Shown here one piece after another: positions 24,290 to 33,340 of a DNA stretch of 64,000 bases (position 1 is the stretch's first letter; each line of letters opens with the position of its first letter). The position numbers were made by a program, and so were the translations under genes. Below the pieces are notes generated by a model, which saw only the letters and a program-made list of their open reading frames with translations, had not been told where the DNA came from and made no database searches. The DNA comes from Mermis nigrescens (lineage: Eukaryota > Nematoda > Enoplea > Mermithida > Mermithidae). Where the stretch lies: NCBI GenBank assembly GCA_036768485.1, contig JAVLUZ010000143.1:1049633-1113632 (forward strand), given 5' to 3'.

Positions 24290-24600
24290 CATTTTTAAAC
24301 AGCCTTTTTGAACTCAAAAACAAAGCTATATAGCCTTTTTCGACTCAAAAACATAGCTGTTTAGCCTTTGTGGACTAATAGTTGTTTTTGGGGTCGATAA
24401 TATATATAACTATATATCCTTTAAAAACTCAGAAAAGACAACTAACTATATAGCATTTCTGAGCTCAAAAAGGACTATATAGCTAGTTTTCTGAGCCTTT
24501 AAGAGGCCATATAGCAATGCTTTTTCGGCCAAAATTGCTGTAAAGCTATCAGTTTTTCGGACAAAAGCTATCAGTTTTTAAAAGCTCAGGGTAATATCCC
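24290..24600. repeat. Degenerate array of CTATATAGC and GACTCAAAAAC words
   Basis: The words AGCTATATAG, CTATATAGCCTTTTT, GA(A/C)CTCAAAAAC and TGAGC recur every 35-60 bases, some in inverse orientation, which gives the stretch many short self-complementary pairs. No coding content. Confidence 0.55.
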
Positions 24601-24739
24601 CCTTACCCCCATGCTCTTGTGTGGTGGTACGCCTTGTGTTGTGTATAAAAGTTTTGCGCTCTATGATTTTCCTCCCTTCAGTAGAGCATATTAGCCAGTT
24701 TCTGAAATCGCGTTTGACAAATAGAAACTCAATAATTCA

Positions 24740-25620
24740 TCAATATGGTGCCAAGAGCCAAAAAATTTTGACATTTTGATTCTCTAAATCCCATTTGCAC
24801 ATTACAAAAATTGCCCAAATCCACCACGGCCTAAACATTAATAAAACGACACGACCAATAAAATTAAATCAATTCGGCGCGAAGCGCCGGAAAATTCTAT
24901 ATTTTACCTCTCTAAAACGCATTTTTGCATTACAAAAATTGTCCACTAATGCCAGCGAAACCCAAAACTTTTTTCCGTTTTCCAAAATTTTGGTTAACGA
25001 ATTGGTCAAAAAGTCAATAAATCAGCATCAATAACAATTTATGAACCAAAACTTCGAGAAAAGGAAAAAATTTGGACTTAGTTCATATTGTGGACAATTT
25101 TTGGAATACAAAAAAGCGTTCTAGAAAAGTAAAATTCCAAAATTTTCATTTTTTTGTTCCTAGGGCGTTGCGTTGATTACAGCACTTTTATTGATAACCT
25201 TCTCTAAAACTTCACTATAATTGAAAATCCTTATCTTCTGATCAACATTCGACAATTTTTGTGATGCAAAAATGCGTTGTAGAGAGCCAAAATTTTCCAG
25301 CGCTTCTCACTGAATTGATTTATTTTATATTTGTAATTTATGTTAAGGCCGCGCTGCGCCGATTGCAGCATTTTTCGGACAGCTTGTTCTAGAACTATGT
25401 TCTACATTGACTTTTTTAAACATTTTTTGTAATGCCAAAATGCGCTTTTAGGGAAAGAATTTCAAAAATGTTCTGGCGCTCCACGCCGCATTAAATTAAT
25501 TTAATTATTTACTATTAATGTTAAGGCCGCACTGCGCCGATTGCAGGAATTTTATTGCAAAAACGCGTTTTAGAGAGGTAAGATCCCGAAATTTTCTAAC
25601 GCTCAGCCACATTCGATAAA
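24740..25620. repeat. Two-sided array around a centre near 25100, GGCGC hairpins
   Basis: On the left (24750, 24872) the unit reads hairpin, AAAATT, CTCTAAA(A/T)CGC, ATTACAAAAATTG. On the right (25250, 25420, 25550) the same words appear in inverse order and orientation: ATTTTTGTGATGCAAAAATGCG, AGAG, AAAATTTTC, hairpin. The whole block is therefore a large imperfect inverted array with units of about 130-170 bp. Non-coding. Confidence 0.6.
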
Positions 25621-26146
25621 TTATTAAGTTTTTATCCCTCGATGAAACTCCAGGAATTGGCTAAAATGCCCTAGATCAAAGCATCAAAGCATTTATTGCA
25701 ACGTCCGGGAAAAAACACACAAATACAAGAAAGGATGCAACTTTTGGTAAAAAAGACGAGTTTATAAATGAAACACATGACAACCAACATATATATGACT
25801 ATAACGTTAGCAATAGGGACACGCAGTCACAAAAATGGCAACGTACGCACGTCCCTTAAAAATATCTTTGAATAAGGAACAACAGGAACAATAAGCTTAA
25901 GATTATTAGCACTAGTGAAGGTCTGAAAATATTACAGTTTTAGGAGATAGAACATATTACTGACCGATATATTTATTGCAGTGCACTGGATTTACAATTA
26001 GAAAATGTTCAAAAACTCGTTTTGGGTCTCGCAATTTTATGTAAGATGGGCTTTCTGCAAAAAAACATCGGTTTTTGAGCGCTCAGTTTTTGAACGTATT
26101 TTAGACCCCCAAAAATGTGCATCAAAAATTGAATATGTGAAAAATT
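25621..26146. other. Intergenic, partly shared with 23510-23640
   Basis: 25970-26110 repeats text from 23510-23640. No gene is supported in the remainder. Confidence 0.35.
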
Positions 26147-26581
26147 TTGGTATGGTTCACATTGTGCACCAAATCGATTAGATACCGATGGAGTTGGAAG
26201 GCAAGCACAGGTTTGCCATGTGCTCTAGTCAAGAAAAGCCTAGTTCTAACCTCAAACTGCCAAAACAAAACACCCAACCAATGGTTAAGCATAGGCGCAA
26301 AAACACCTCAATCGCTAAAAAATGCCTCCAACGGCCTTAAAAAGACCCCAATAATGGGGAAAAACCGCAACTTGGCAACCTGGGCAAGCAACCCCACCCC
26401 GACACTTGGGTACAAAATCTTCCAAGCAGGGTTGCCAAGTGCTCTTGACAAAAAAACCCAATTTTCACGTCAGACCTGCCTTGAAAAACCCCAATAAATG
26501 GTTAAGCATAGGCGTGAAAAAACCTCAATCGCTAAAAAATGCCTCCAACGACCTCAAAAAAACCCAAAATTGGGGGAAAAC
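26147..26581. repeat. About 217-bp tandem duplication
   Basis: The block ATGGTTAAGCATAGGCG followed by CCTCAATCGCTAAAAAATGC occurs at 26281 and 26498, 217 bases apart, with similar flanks including GGCAAGCACAGG and GGTTGCCAAGTGC. The last unit is interrupted by the hAT MITE at 26582 and its text resumes after 31458 (CAGCTTAGCAACCCTG resembles CGCAACTTGGCAACCTG at 26363). Open frames through it are a by-product of the repeat. Confidence 0.7.
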
Positions 26582-27547
26582 CATTGGCGTAGCCAAGGCA
26601 GGGCTGGCAAAAACCTAGATTTGAAATTTTGTGTTATAGGTTTTTGGGGTTTCGTGAGTTTTTGGGGTGTTTGGTGAGTTTTTGGGGGTTTTTCGTGGAT
26701 GTTTTCCAATACACACCAGAATCGTCTATATACACTTATAAACATTGATTTGGCTGACTTTGTGACATATAAAAGACCCAACATAGAAGACAGGACAAGT
26801 TTAAAACAAAGCTTTATTCAACTGTCGCTGTGCTGATCAGTGTTCAGCAATTACATATCCCTATCATCACAATCATCAGTATCCATCGATTGGCATTGGT
26901 TTTAATAAACACCAGCTTTCGGACTGTATCAGTGCTCAGTGAATTTCTCAATTTTGAATAGACAAAACAACAGGTTGGAAAATTTCGTTCCAATGAGGCC
27001 GTTGAAACTGCCAACGTAAATACCCATGTAATAAGTATACAAGTTAAACATGAAACATTGGAAAATTACATCACCTTTCTGTGGAAACTTCATTAAAATG
27101 TTCTGAATTTCATGGCGCAGTGAACGATCCAACTTATCACCAATGAAGCGTGGATCCAGCGTATATCAGAATACCAAAAACCCCAAAAATCCAAAAACCC
27201 AAGATTTTTTAGAACTCCAAAAACCCACTAAAAACCCGAAAACCCCAGAAAACCACCCATGCCAGCCCTGAGCCAGGGGGTGGGGAATTCCCCCTGGGGA
27301 AAATTTTGAAATTTTCAAGAATTGAGCAATAGTGGTTGCATGATGCTCATCTGCGACGTCTCGGCGCTTTGCGCCGATTTCTTCCATCTTATGGCAGTTT
27401 CTATCGTTTTGCATTAATAGTGCAGGCAAGACAATTTGAAAGGCCCAAAGAACAGGTTATTCAACGGCCCCCACCCGTTTTTGGGTTTTTAGATGACAAA
27501 ATTTTTTGTAGGTATTCCCCCTAACGAAAATCCTGGCTACGCTTTTG
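26582..27547. mobile_element. hAT-type MITE with CATTGGCGTAGCC ends, host of another MITE
   Basis: Starts CATTGGCGTAGCCAAGG and ends CCTGGCTACGCTTTTG, with GGGAAAAC at 26574-26581 and 27548-27555, a perfect 8-bp target duplication. Without the nested element (26599-27270 plus one 8-bp duplication) it is about 286 bp. It contains a GGCGCTTTGCGCC hairpin at 27361. A related left end is at 23415. Non-coding. Confidence 0.78.
26599..27270. mobile_element. hAT-type MITE, CAGGGCTGGCA ends with TTTTTGGGG arrays
   Basis: Starts CAGGGCTGGCAAAAACC and ends CCCATGCCAGCCCTG; flanks AGCCAAGG (26591-26598) and AGCCAGGG (27271-27278) match in 7 of 8 bases. Inside the left end is a run of TTTTTGGGGTTT words (26636-26690), inside the right end the complementary AAAACCCCAAAA words (27177-27255), so the arms can pair. 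The 440-bp core has a short minus-strand frame with no known domain. It sits 17 bp from the left end of the host MITE. Confidence 0.82.
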
Positions 27548-27558
27548 GGGAAAACGCC

Positions 27559-27597
27559 GGTATCACTGTGCCTGGTGCACACCTACCCTTTGTGTGT
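27559..27597 (+). repeat. Merlin left terminal inverted repeat
   Basis: Begins GGTATCACTGTGCCTGG and pairs with 31410-31449; the mismatches are clustered at positions 4-6. This is the expected transposase cleavage end. Confidence 0.88.
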
Positions 27598-28004
27598 GAA
27601 TATTGATTTTATGTGAATCGAAGTATTTCGACTACGGGAGTGCGTCAGACTTCTCAAGATTTGCAGTATGTTGGACTCGAACTGTGGATATCTGGATTTG
27701 AAATCCGATGTCTTAAACACTTGATGACACCACTTCATTTTGAGATTGTATGCGACGATTTGTTATGTTTTTCGGGTATCATTCGAGAAAAATGAGTTTT
27801 GGAACCAGCGAACCGCGATAGGAGAAGCATAGAGGTGTTAGAACAAACGAAGACCAGCCAAGTGGCAGCCGCGGAAAGAAAACCGGAACGTTCAAGCTGC
27901 AAAGCTGATGGAAATATGACAGAGGAAAGGCGAAGCAGAATTAGAGAAAGAGTGAAGCGATCCTGAACCGAGTAGTCATGTGATAAGTTTATTTGGAATA
28001 ATAA

Positions 28005-28640
28005 AGAGTAACTCATTATACTGTCATTATACTGTAACATATCATGTTTACTACATTAGTGTAAAGGACCAGGAAGTAGGTAATTTTTACCTCCATGAGG
28101 TGGGTGCGGGTAAATGTGGGACGTTCAAAGTACAATGAAACAGACTATATGGAATAAAAAACAGACATGCGGATGTGTTTCATTATACTGTAGAATATAA
28201 AGTAAATAGCATAAGTTTAAAGGACATTTACATAAAATCATGAAGTAGGTAATTGATAACACCATGTAATTTATACCCCCATTAGGTGTGTGCGGGTAAA
28301 TGTGTGACGTTCAAAGTACAATGAAACAGACTATATGGAATAAAAAACAGACATGCGGATGTGTTTTACTGCTTGTAACTCATTATACTGTAGAATATAA
28401 AGTAAATAGCATAGGTTTAAAGGACATTTACATATAAACATGAAGTAGGTAATTGATAACACCATTAGGCGGATGTGTTTGACTCCTTGTAACTCATTAT
28501 ACTGTAGAATATCACGTTTACCGCATTAGTTTAAAGGACATTTACATAAAATTATGAGGGAGGTAATTTTCAACCCCAATAGGTTTGTCCGGATAAATAA
28601 GGGACATTCAAAGTTCAATGAAACAGACGATTACATGATC
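28005..28640. repeat. About 190-bp tandem repeats in the Merlin 5' region
   Basis: The blocks CATTATACTGTAGAATAT (28181, 28382, 28494 and a variant near 28030) and ACGTTCAAAGTACAATGAAA (28122, 28308; variant at 28606) mark about four copies with a period near 190-200 bases; one copy is internally shortened by about 80 bases. They lie inside Merlin upstream of the transposase and could be transposase-binding or promoter repeats, but that is inference. Confidence 0.75.
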
Positions 28641-29253
28641 CGAAATGATTGGTACGGATGTAGGAGGGACATAAACATTAGGGAGGAATGTACTTATAGA
28701 AACGATAGAATATGGTATTAGTAAAAATTTGTTGAACACAAGTTTGGTCTTGTTACTGATCTTAGTAAAGCCTTAACGCATTTGATCAAGTACCTTCCTT
28801 TATGAAAATTATCTAATCACAAATAGTACTGTATCACAGAAATCGAACTACTTTCTATATTCACCACAGGCGACGATGGGATTGGACAACATTTAAGAGA
28901 CTGATGTGCGATTGGTAGGAAAAAGCGCAAAACTTTGTTTTTTAGACCTCTGCAAAATCCGTCAACAGCGAATCAAATTGATTCGCGCTAAATTTTCTAG
29001 CATGACTGGAAAAATGACCTATAAAAAGGGGATGCAGAGCCCACGCGCGCGTAGTCAATTAGATCACAGTGCTCCAACGGGTGAATATGTTGGAAATGGG
29101 TGGCATGATTAATGTGTCAATAGTATGATGAATAATAGTTTGTAAAATCGCGATTTACATATTGTTTGCGCTGGAAATGAATTATAGATATGAAGTGATA
29201 CACTGCACAAATAATTACCTACATAAATGTTTGTTATTCAGGGAACGATTTAA

Positions 29254-30186
29254 ATGAATTTATTAAAAATCGTGAAATTTTGCGAAGATCGTGATGGGTT
29301 GCCCGAGAAGCTGGCGGAGTTGGGACTGGTTCCACGCGCAGGCGAATACGACTGTCCAACATGTGGCGGGAAGATGGTTCTAATCAAGGATGAATCATGG
29401 GTGGATGGATGGATATGGACGTGCCGGGCGCGTGTGTCGGTCAGGAAACAGAAGGCGCGGCCTTGCGGAGTGCGAGTGGGCTTGCGCAAGCACACGTTTT
29501 TTGAGAATTCGAAGTTACCGATTTGGAAAGTTCTTGGATTCGTCAATTTCTGGGTCGGAGGTGCAACTTTGCGATTTACTGGCGAACAGCTTGAGATGGC
29601 CCAAGAAAGTCTGGTCAACTGGTCATCTTACTGCCGGGAGGTCGTATTTGATGCATTCTTCACGAACCCAGAAAAACTCGGTGGCCCTGGGAAGGTCGTC
29701 GAGATCGACGAATCCAAATTCGGTAAGCGAAAATATCATAGGGGGCATTCTGTGGAGGGCCAATGGGTCTTCGGCGGCTATGAACGTGGCTCCGGTCGCG
29801 TGTTTATGGTAGCCGTCGAGGGCCGGGGGTCTGACACACTGCTACCCATAATCCGAGAGTGGATTAACCCGGGTACGACGATTCTTTCTGACTTTTGGAA
29901 GGCATATGACTGCTTGGGAGACCATGGCTACATTCACATGAAAGTAAATCATTCTCTGAATTTTAAAGATCCTGACACACAGACACATACTAACGCCATT
30001 GAGTCCTCCTGGCGAGCAGCCAAGTCTAGTTTTGCATCGTCAGGGAGAATCAAAGCACACGTACCCGGTAATCTAGCTCGGTACATGTTCCAAAAGCGAT
30101 GCAAGGAAATGCAACTTGATCGTACGGTCGAGTTTCTGCGGATGGCTGGGCAGCTGTACAATCCGTGTAAGCCCAGTGCACCATGA
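29254..30186 (+). CDS. Merlin (IS1595/ISXO2-type) DDE transposase, 310 aa
   Basis: This transposase should bind the inverted repeats at 27559 and 31449 and catalyse cut-and-paste movement. The N-terminal third has a CPTCGGKM zinc-ribbon half near residue 45 followed by WTC and further cysteines. The RNase-H-like core shows the ISXO2 signature: first aspartate in EIDESKFG (about Asp152), second in LSDFWKAYD (about Asp213), and NAIESSW with Glu250 and Asn247 as the last catalytic position. The length is usual for Merlin and IS1595 transposases. The start ATG at 29254 begins the first conserved segment; the stop is TGA at 30184. There are no internal stops or frameshifts, in contrast to every other transposase here. 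The gene is clearly more GC-rich than its flanks. Possibly active; 5' exons upstream cannot be excluded. Confidence 0.93.
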   Translation: MNLLKIVKFCEDRDGLPEKLAELGLVPRAGEYDCPTCGGKMVLIKDESWVDGWIWTCRARVSVRKQKARPCGVRVGLRKHTFFENSKLPIWKVLGFVNFWVGGATLRFTGEQLEMAQESLVNWSSYCREVVFDAFFTNPEKLGGPGKVVEIDESKFGKRKYHRGHSVEGQWVFGGYERGSGRVFMVAVEGRGSDTLLPIIREWINPGTTILSDFWKAYDCLGDHGYIHMKVNHSLNFKDPDTQTHTNAIESSWRAAKSSFASSGRIKAHVPGNLARYMFQKRCKEMQLDRTVEFLRMAGQLYNPCKPSAP

Positions 30187-30305
30187 TTGGACGAGGACAG
30201 GGACAGCCGCGAGGAATTGGAGGACAGTGACAGCCACGACGAATTGGAGTTTTAGTATAGTAAGTTGTGTTGAAAACATATTTTCTGATCATTCAGTTCA
30301 GCTTA

Positions 30306-31230
30306 AGACGGGCTTAGGCTTAGGCTTAGTTATGTGCCTTCACATTGGTGCCAGGGGATGATGTAAGCCTGAGTCAGGTGGGGCAAAAATTGCGGAGCAG
30401 CGAGCGAGCAAAGCAATTTTTGCCCCATCTTTGGCTTAGGCTTAGATCATCCCCTGACACCAATCTGAAGCCTCAAACAGCGCTTTTTAGGCTTCTAATC
30501 ATCAGGAGCAGCACTATGAATCCAAGACATGCCCTGAACCAAGTTTGCAATATGCAAATTAGCCTAATTTGCATACTATGCAAATCAGGCTAATTTGCAT
30601 ATCAAAACTTGGTTTCCGCGGCCAGTTTAGGGTTTCTAGTGATGCTCGCGATGATTAGAAACCCGAAAAACGGCTGTTTTGTAAGAAATTGAAAAATCAG
30701 TAATTACGAATATTTTCCTATTTCTCAGCAAATTATCAAGGAAAATAGAATAATTCTGACGCCTGTTACTAATGTGTTAGGCTTAGGCATAATAATGTGC
30801 ATTCATATTGCTCCGCTCGCTTCGCTCTTGCTTGCGGATTCACATTGATGCCATACATGGGCTAAGCCTTGGGCATAGGGTAACTGGCCTAACTTTGGTC
30901 ATGTTCTGCTTTGATAGCCTGTTATTCCTTGAATAATAAATGGTATGTGGTAAAACTTTGTGAGCATATGAACTAAGGTCTTGTGCATAGAATCTAAAAA
31001 TTAGGAGGTTCAACAAAGCATGGTTCGGGAATTATAATCTTTTTTTAAAAACATGGTCGGTGACCGAAGTCAGAGACACCACTTCATTTTGAGATGGGCG
31101 AAGCCTGAGATGAATGGAGCAAAAATTGCTCCGCTCGCTTTGCTCGCTCTGCAATTTCTGCTCCATTCATCTCAGGCTTCGCCCATGCGGGCATCAATGT
31201 GAATGCACATAACTAAGCCTAAGCCTAAGA
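30306..31230. repeat. Inverted and direct repeats in the Merlin 3' region
   Basis: TTAGGCTTAGGCTTAGTTATG with CACATTGGTGCC at about 30306-30353 is matched in inverse by 31188-31230, and a third version lies at 30777-30853. Inside are two strong hairpins: 30380-30426 (14-bp arms GGGGCAAAAATTGC) and 31094-31186 (36-bp arms with one or two mismatches, loop rich in CGCTCGC). Between them lie the octamer palindromes at 30552-30600. The role is unknown; they might be subterminal transposase sites or a nested foldback. Confidence 0.7.
30552..30600. promoter_or_regulatory. Four ATGCAAAT octamers in two palindromes
   Basis: ATGCAAAT lies at 30552-30559 and 30578-30585 and its inverse ATTTGCAT at 30567-30574 and 30593-30600, giving two 23-bp palindromes separated by 3 bases. 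The outer flanks (AACCAAGTTT and AAACTTGGTT) are also inverted. ATGCAAAT is the classical POU-factor octamer; binding here is inference. Confidence 0.45.
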
Positions 31231-31863
31231 CATTGGTAACCCCACTCAGTCAGCCCCCGACTCGCTTTTATCACATTTAAGGTAATTTCACTCGCTTAAG
31301 TGTTGAAGATTGTGCTTTAAAAATATCATAAATTGAACCAGCGCATGCAAAAACCTATAAAATCTGCGAACATGCACTACTATATAGTTTGATGCAAGCA
31401 AAGTAATCGCACACACAAAGGGTAGGTGTGCACCAGGCACAGTATCACCGAAAACGCCCAGCTTAGCAACCCTGCTTTCAAGATGACGATCAGTGTTGCC
31501 AGCTCTGAAAAGGCAAATCGGCCAAATCAACAATTACAACCGGCCAAAATCGGCCTAGAGCAAAAGTAAATTCCGGCCAAAATCGGCCAAACTATGTATA
31601 TATAGTTGAAAAATAAGAAAACGGATAAAATTTATTCAAATCAACTACTAGGTGAAATATCTACTACATTAAACGCATTTTGAACATTCAACAAAGTATC
31701 ACCCGAATCTAAGAACGGTTCATTAAAGCACACGATATCATCATCACAAATTATAGGACTGTACATTGTATTTTTAAAAAATTGAAGCATGGTTTTGGTA
31801 ACAGTAAAGCTGCAACAATCCTCACCCTTCCAGCATAGCAAAAAACGAACACGTAATAAAGCA

Positions 31864-32678
31864 TCAGTAGTCTTGACATCTAAGCGATTTCTTAGTTTGA
31901 GTCTTCAGCAAGTTTAATACAGAAAAAGCTCGTTCAACACTAGCATTAGAAAAAGGCAAACTTAAAGCAGACATTGCAAATGAGGTAATGTTTTGAAAGC
32001 GCGGAAAGAACACCATTGCTATTGTCATCTTCAATGACTTCGGCCCCAAAACAGAGCCGGATCATTTTGCAGTGCTGACTTCCATTCATTCTTCACAAGC
32101 ACGTTGTATTCAGATATGGCCTTATCGAGATCAATATCAGTTAAAGCTGGAGGTAGGGCATTTAGAAGCTGCCTAAGTTGTGTTATAATAAAATCAGTTT
32201 ATACTTAAATAAAAGGGCCACCCTGTATTTTTGAAGATGTAGGTAAGTATGATTGCGCCTATTCACCTTTATATTTCCAACAACCGAATCATTTGGCAAT
32301 AACCGCTTCAACATTTCGCTGAGATGATCGATAGTGAGTATAGAGGAATGTTCGACGATAAATACTGCTAAGTTCAATTCAGCTTTCTTAACTACTTCAG
32401 CAGAGCTCTGCTCTTTTCGATGTGTAAATCCAGTAGAACTCGTCAATGAATGTGTTTGTTGGCAACTTTCAAAGTCACTAACAGCTTTAATGTGTGACTG
32501 ACTTAATATATACAACAAGAGCATCGTGTTTTGGGCGTAGATTAGCAGAACATACTTTACAGTGAGCAGAACCATCTTTGCCTTCTATTAGCCACGATTT
32601 GAAAATTGGTTCCCGAAGCCAAGATTTGACAAATGTATGAGATCCGGATTTGCGTTTCTTTTTAACCGGTGATGGCAT
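31864..32678 (-). pseudogene. hAT transposase remnants, N-terminal finger and C-terminal block
   Basis: Three minus-strand pieces in different frames. The start codon at 32678 opens a 63-codon piece with a lysine-rich start and a CKVC half of a zinc-finger motif, typical of the N-terminus of DUF4371/ZBED-type hAT proteins. An overlapping frame (about 32500-32260) carries KKAELNLAVFIVEHSS and further conserved helices. The piece 32049-31864 ends in SNASVERAFSVLNLLKT, the hAT C-terminal dimerisation signature. The catalytic core between them is missing. Non-functional. The gene reads leftward, so its 5' side faces the right terminus at 36483, now separated from it by the LINE insertion. Confidence 0.82.
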
Positions 32679-32754
32679 AGTTGAGTCCTTAAAAGCGGCA
32701 ATCAGTTAACGTGTGTAGGAAACCAATAGCGAGTGACAACGTACACCATCAGAC

Positions 32755-33013
32755 GGCATCACTTATCCGCCCCCTGGGGGCGGATAATTTTGTTATTCGC
32801 CCCCCGGGGGCAATAATTTTTATTATTCGCCCACGTAATGGTAAATATATGGAAACTTTATCTAATAAATGGTTCTCACCGATTTTCTTAAAAACACTCA
32901 TTTCTGATAGGTTCGGGGACGGTGAGTCCGGGGGCGAATAATAAAAAATTATTCGCCCCGGGGGACGGATAATAAAAAATTATCCGCCCCGGAGAGCTGA
33001 GATAAGTGATGCC
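32755..33013. mobile_element. MULE-like MITE, 259 bp, perfect 9-bp target duplication
   Basis: Starts GGCATCACTTATC and ends GATAAGTGATGCC; CCATCAGAC is present at 32746-32754 and 33014-33022. A 9-bp duplication is the hallmark of Mutator-like elements. The arms carry repeated TTATTCGCCCC and GGGGGCGAATAAT palindromes (32765-32835, 32925-32995) so the ends can fold. Non-coding. Confidence 0.85.
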
Positions 33014-33340
33014 CCATCAGACTAAGCAGACACAAATGACACGACATAAGGAGTGGTTTGATTTGATTAATGTGTTGTGTTGTGAAGATACATGAACGAA
33101 ATGGGAAGGAAATTGGGTGTGGAGGATGAATGAAGGAAACCTGGGCTGGGTGGGTGGGTGCCGGGCCGGAAGGGCGGACTCAACAACAACAACAACAACA
33201 ATTTATTCGCTAAGTCAAAAGAAAATATTAACATACATGGATAGGACGAATGAACGAAAATGAAAATACATGAAAGACAAAACAAATTAAGTATGACGAA
33301 GCAGGGTAAACGTAAAGGCAATAGAAAAAACTGCTCTTAC

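Larger units (their letters stand above)
27559..31449. mobile_element. Complete Merlin DNA transposon, 3.9 kb
   Basis: The left end GGTATCACTGTGCCTGGTGC continues to about 27597 and is matched in inverse by 31410-31449, about 36 of 40 bases identical. The flanks are GAAAACGCC at 27550-27558 and again at 31450-31458, a perfect 9-bp target duplication as known for Merlin. It encloses one uninterrupted IS1595-type transposase gene (29254-30186), a 5' tandem repeat region and a 3' region of inverted repeats. About 3.9 kb is long for this superfamily. The right flank resumes the interrupted tandem repeat seen before 26582, which confirms the insertion. Confidence 0.93.

Noticed and set aside
26147..26497. 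116-codon open frame
   Set aside because: It runs through a 217-bp tandem repeat and its motif repeats follow the DNA repeat.
6808..27375. CRISPR-like array from the repeated GGCGC palindromes
   Set aside because: Spacing is irregular, flanks belong to transposable elements and the window is eukaryotic.
30306..31230. Interstitial telomere from TTAGGCTTAGGC
   Set aside because: Only two to three consecutive units, placed inside a Merlin element at repeat borders; no telomeric array.
33067..33321. Small protein with a leucine run
   Set aside because: The leucines come from the TTG microsatellite tail of the LINE; the frame crosses the element border.
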